The translations under genes and the position numbers were made by a program. A DNA stretch of 30,495 nucleotides from Nemertoderma westbladi (lineage: Eukaryota; Xenacoelomorpha; Nemertodermatida; Nemertodermatidae): NCBI GenBank assembly GCA_032718475.1, contig JAUCBJ010004697.1:1-30495 (forward strand). The letters run 5' to 3'. Under the pieces are notes generated by a model that ran no database searches, was not told the origin of the DNA, and worked only from the letters and a program-made list of their open reading frames with translations. The stretch's first letter is position 1. Each line of letters opens with the position of its first letter. Shown one piece after another: positions 29,331 to 30,495 of the stretch.

Positions 29331-29689
29331 CGAAAGGGTTTCAGCTGTTCTTTAAAAGTTATCGGTTGGAATTTTTATATTTCTGTTTTTAAAGCCAATT
29401 TTTCAAATTAAAGCCAAAAATTTGTTAAAATTTTGCCAAATACTGTATTAATAAATATTATTAATTTTCATAAAAAGGGAAAACTAAAAATTTTAACCAA
29501 ATAACTTTTGTGGAGCTCACCTCCGTAATTCGAAAAAAAAAATGGTTTCATACAATTTCACCTAAAATTGAATGACTATAATAGCATTCTATCCGCAAAT
29601 CGTGTATCATTCAATGGCCCCTAGAGGGCGACTTGAAAATTTTTCGAAAAAACAAATGTTTAGCCATACTATAACAGCCCATGTATAAA

Positions 29690-29995
29690 ATATGTCTGTC
29701 TGTCTGTTCGTCTGTCTGTCCGTCTGTCTGTCTGTCAAAATATAAGAAAATCAATCCACCTATATAAAAGTTTTGTTATGGGGGTTATCTTGGTTGCTTA
29801 TTTCATTTCCGTCGTCAGCTTTCACTTTTAACAAAACCTACTATGTCTACGTATGTCTGTCTGTCGGTTTTTCTGTCTGTCCATCTATCTGTCTGTCAAA
29901 GTAATAGGAAATCATGCCAACTGGCTAAAAAGTTCGTTATGTGGGTTTTCATGGTTGTTGATTTCATTTCCGATCCGTAAAACCCTTACAACAAA
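29690..29995. repeat. (GTCT)n tracts with two partial inverted copies of the dispersed repeat
   Basis: Tetranucleotide GTCT tracts at 29695-29738 and 29857-29897 are each followed by TTATG(G/T)GGGTT and ATTTCATTTCCG, the reverse complement of the core of copies A and B. The two partial copies are tandem with a period of about 160 bp. Confidence 0.65.
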
Positions 29996-30129
29996 ATTCG
30001 ATGTCGAATCGATGTCGTTCCTCAGACTCTGGAATATCTTGTTTTCTTCCTCCTTTTGGGGCCATCCTCCCCTCGGCGTGGTTGAGGATACTACTACTAG
30101 GATCGGCATGCTGCATTGTAGCTGCATTT

Positions 30130-30495
30130 TTAAGAATGCTGTGCCGGCTTGTCGACAAAATTGCGCCGCCACAACTTCCTATCACCCATGACATTTGCTA
30201 GATCATCCGCATCTTCAAGGCCAGTGTCCTTTAAGATGCGTCTCAAGAAAGTCATGGGCTGTCCACCACGCTTATTTACTCCATGAGGCTGCCAAAGTAT
30301 AAGATTATGCACTGGCTAGTCCTTACGGCGAAAGCAATGTCCTGCAAAGCGGAGGCGATTTTGTTCTAGTGTCAAGCATAGGGGAACCAATGAGACACCT
30401 CCAATGTTATATAGTTTCTGGTTGGAGTTGTGTGCATTGTACTTGACACAATGAACCCGGCGTAGCATTCTTGTGAATGTGCCATCCAGAGATTT
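30130..30495 (-). pseudogene. LINE (non-LTR retrotransposon) ORF2 C-terminal fragment, cut by window end
   Basis: On the minus strand the frame runs from the window edge to a TAA at 30130-30132, with one internal stop at 30316-30318. It contains DGTFTRMLRRV, QNRLRFAGHCFRRK and, after the stop, LKDTGLEDADDLANVMGDR followed by KLWR. This LDGTYTRMLR ... RLRxAGHC ... DTG ... DRxxWR pattern is typical of the C-terminal part of CR1/L2-like reverse transcriptase proteins in animals. Only about 120 residues are present. The single stop suggests a fairly young but inactive copy. Its 3' flank runs into the (GTCT)n-associated repeat. Confidence 0.75.

Overview
The window is one animal nuclear locus. It holds a complete multi-exon gene on the + strand, with AT-rich introns full of repeats and mobile-element remnants. 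The spliced product is recognisable as GAPVD1 (also called Gapex-5, RAP6 or RME-6), the endocytic regulator with an N-terminal RasGAP domain and a C-terminal VPS9 (Rab5-type GEF) domain. GT-AG introns, the absence of bacterial signals and retrotransposon remnants (a BEL/Pao LTR element and LINEs) point to an invertebrate metazoan, perhaps marine. The clade cannot be fixed from this sequence.

Gene layout (9 coding exons, all joins in frame): 142-399, 2879-3631, 8134-8595, 11244-12173, 13530-14551, 20934-21513, 23558-23757, 26160-26423 and 26641-27100. Together they give 4,929 nt, i.e. 1,642 residues plus stop. Exons 1-3 encode the N-terminal helical region and the RasGAP domain. Exons 4-5 encode a long low-complexity, probably disordered linker with two in-frame coding minisatellites and the family's SETWS-type and PWW motifs. 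Exons 6-9 encode the helical bundle and VPS9 domain. The exons are GC-richer than the introns.

Introns: several carry elements bounded by terminal inverted repeats (TIRs) that lack any transposase and contain internal tandem arrays. These are intron 1 (about 438-2097), intron 2 (a foldback-like array around 3790-5335, a partial copy at 7286-7735, and a 277-bp palindrome-rich insertion at 6741-7017), intron 5 (a 397-bp element with perfect 65-bp TIRs around a tRNA-like promoter at 15509-15905, and a 2.58-kb element at 17688-20264) and intron 7 (23779-25837, carrying twelve CACGTG motifs). Intron 5 also holds a LINE-like remnant and a BEL/Pao pol pseudogene. Intron 6 is dominated by a 1.3-kb G-rich (TTG)n/GGGG array on the sense strand.

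Downstream of the stop codon (27101-30495) are the presumed 3' UTR, a 363-bp element whose TIRs carry TGACGTCA-type motifs, copies of a dispersed repeat next to (GTCT)n tracts, and an antisense LINE reverse-transcriptase C-terminus cut by the window end. I found no second host gene. The most unusual structure is the 2.58-kb intron-5 element, built from dozens of copies of a short dyad of the form AACY-NNN-RGTT.
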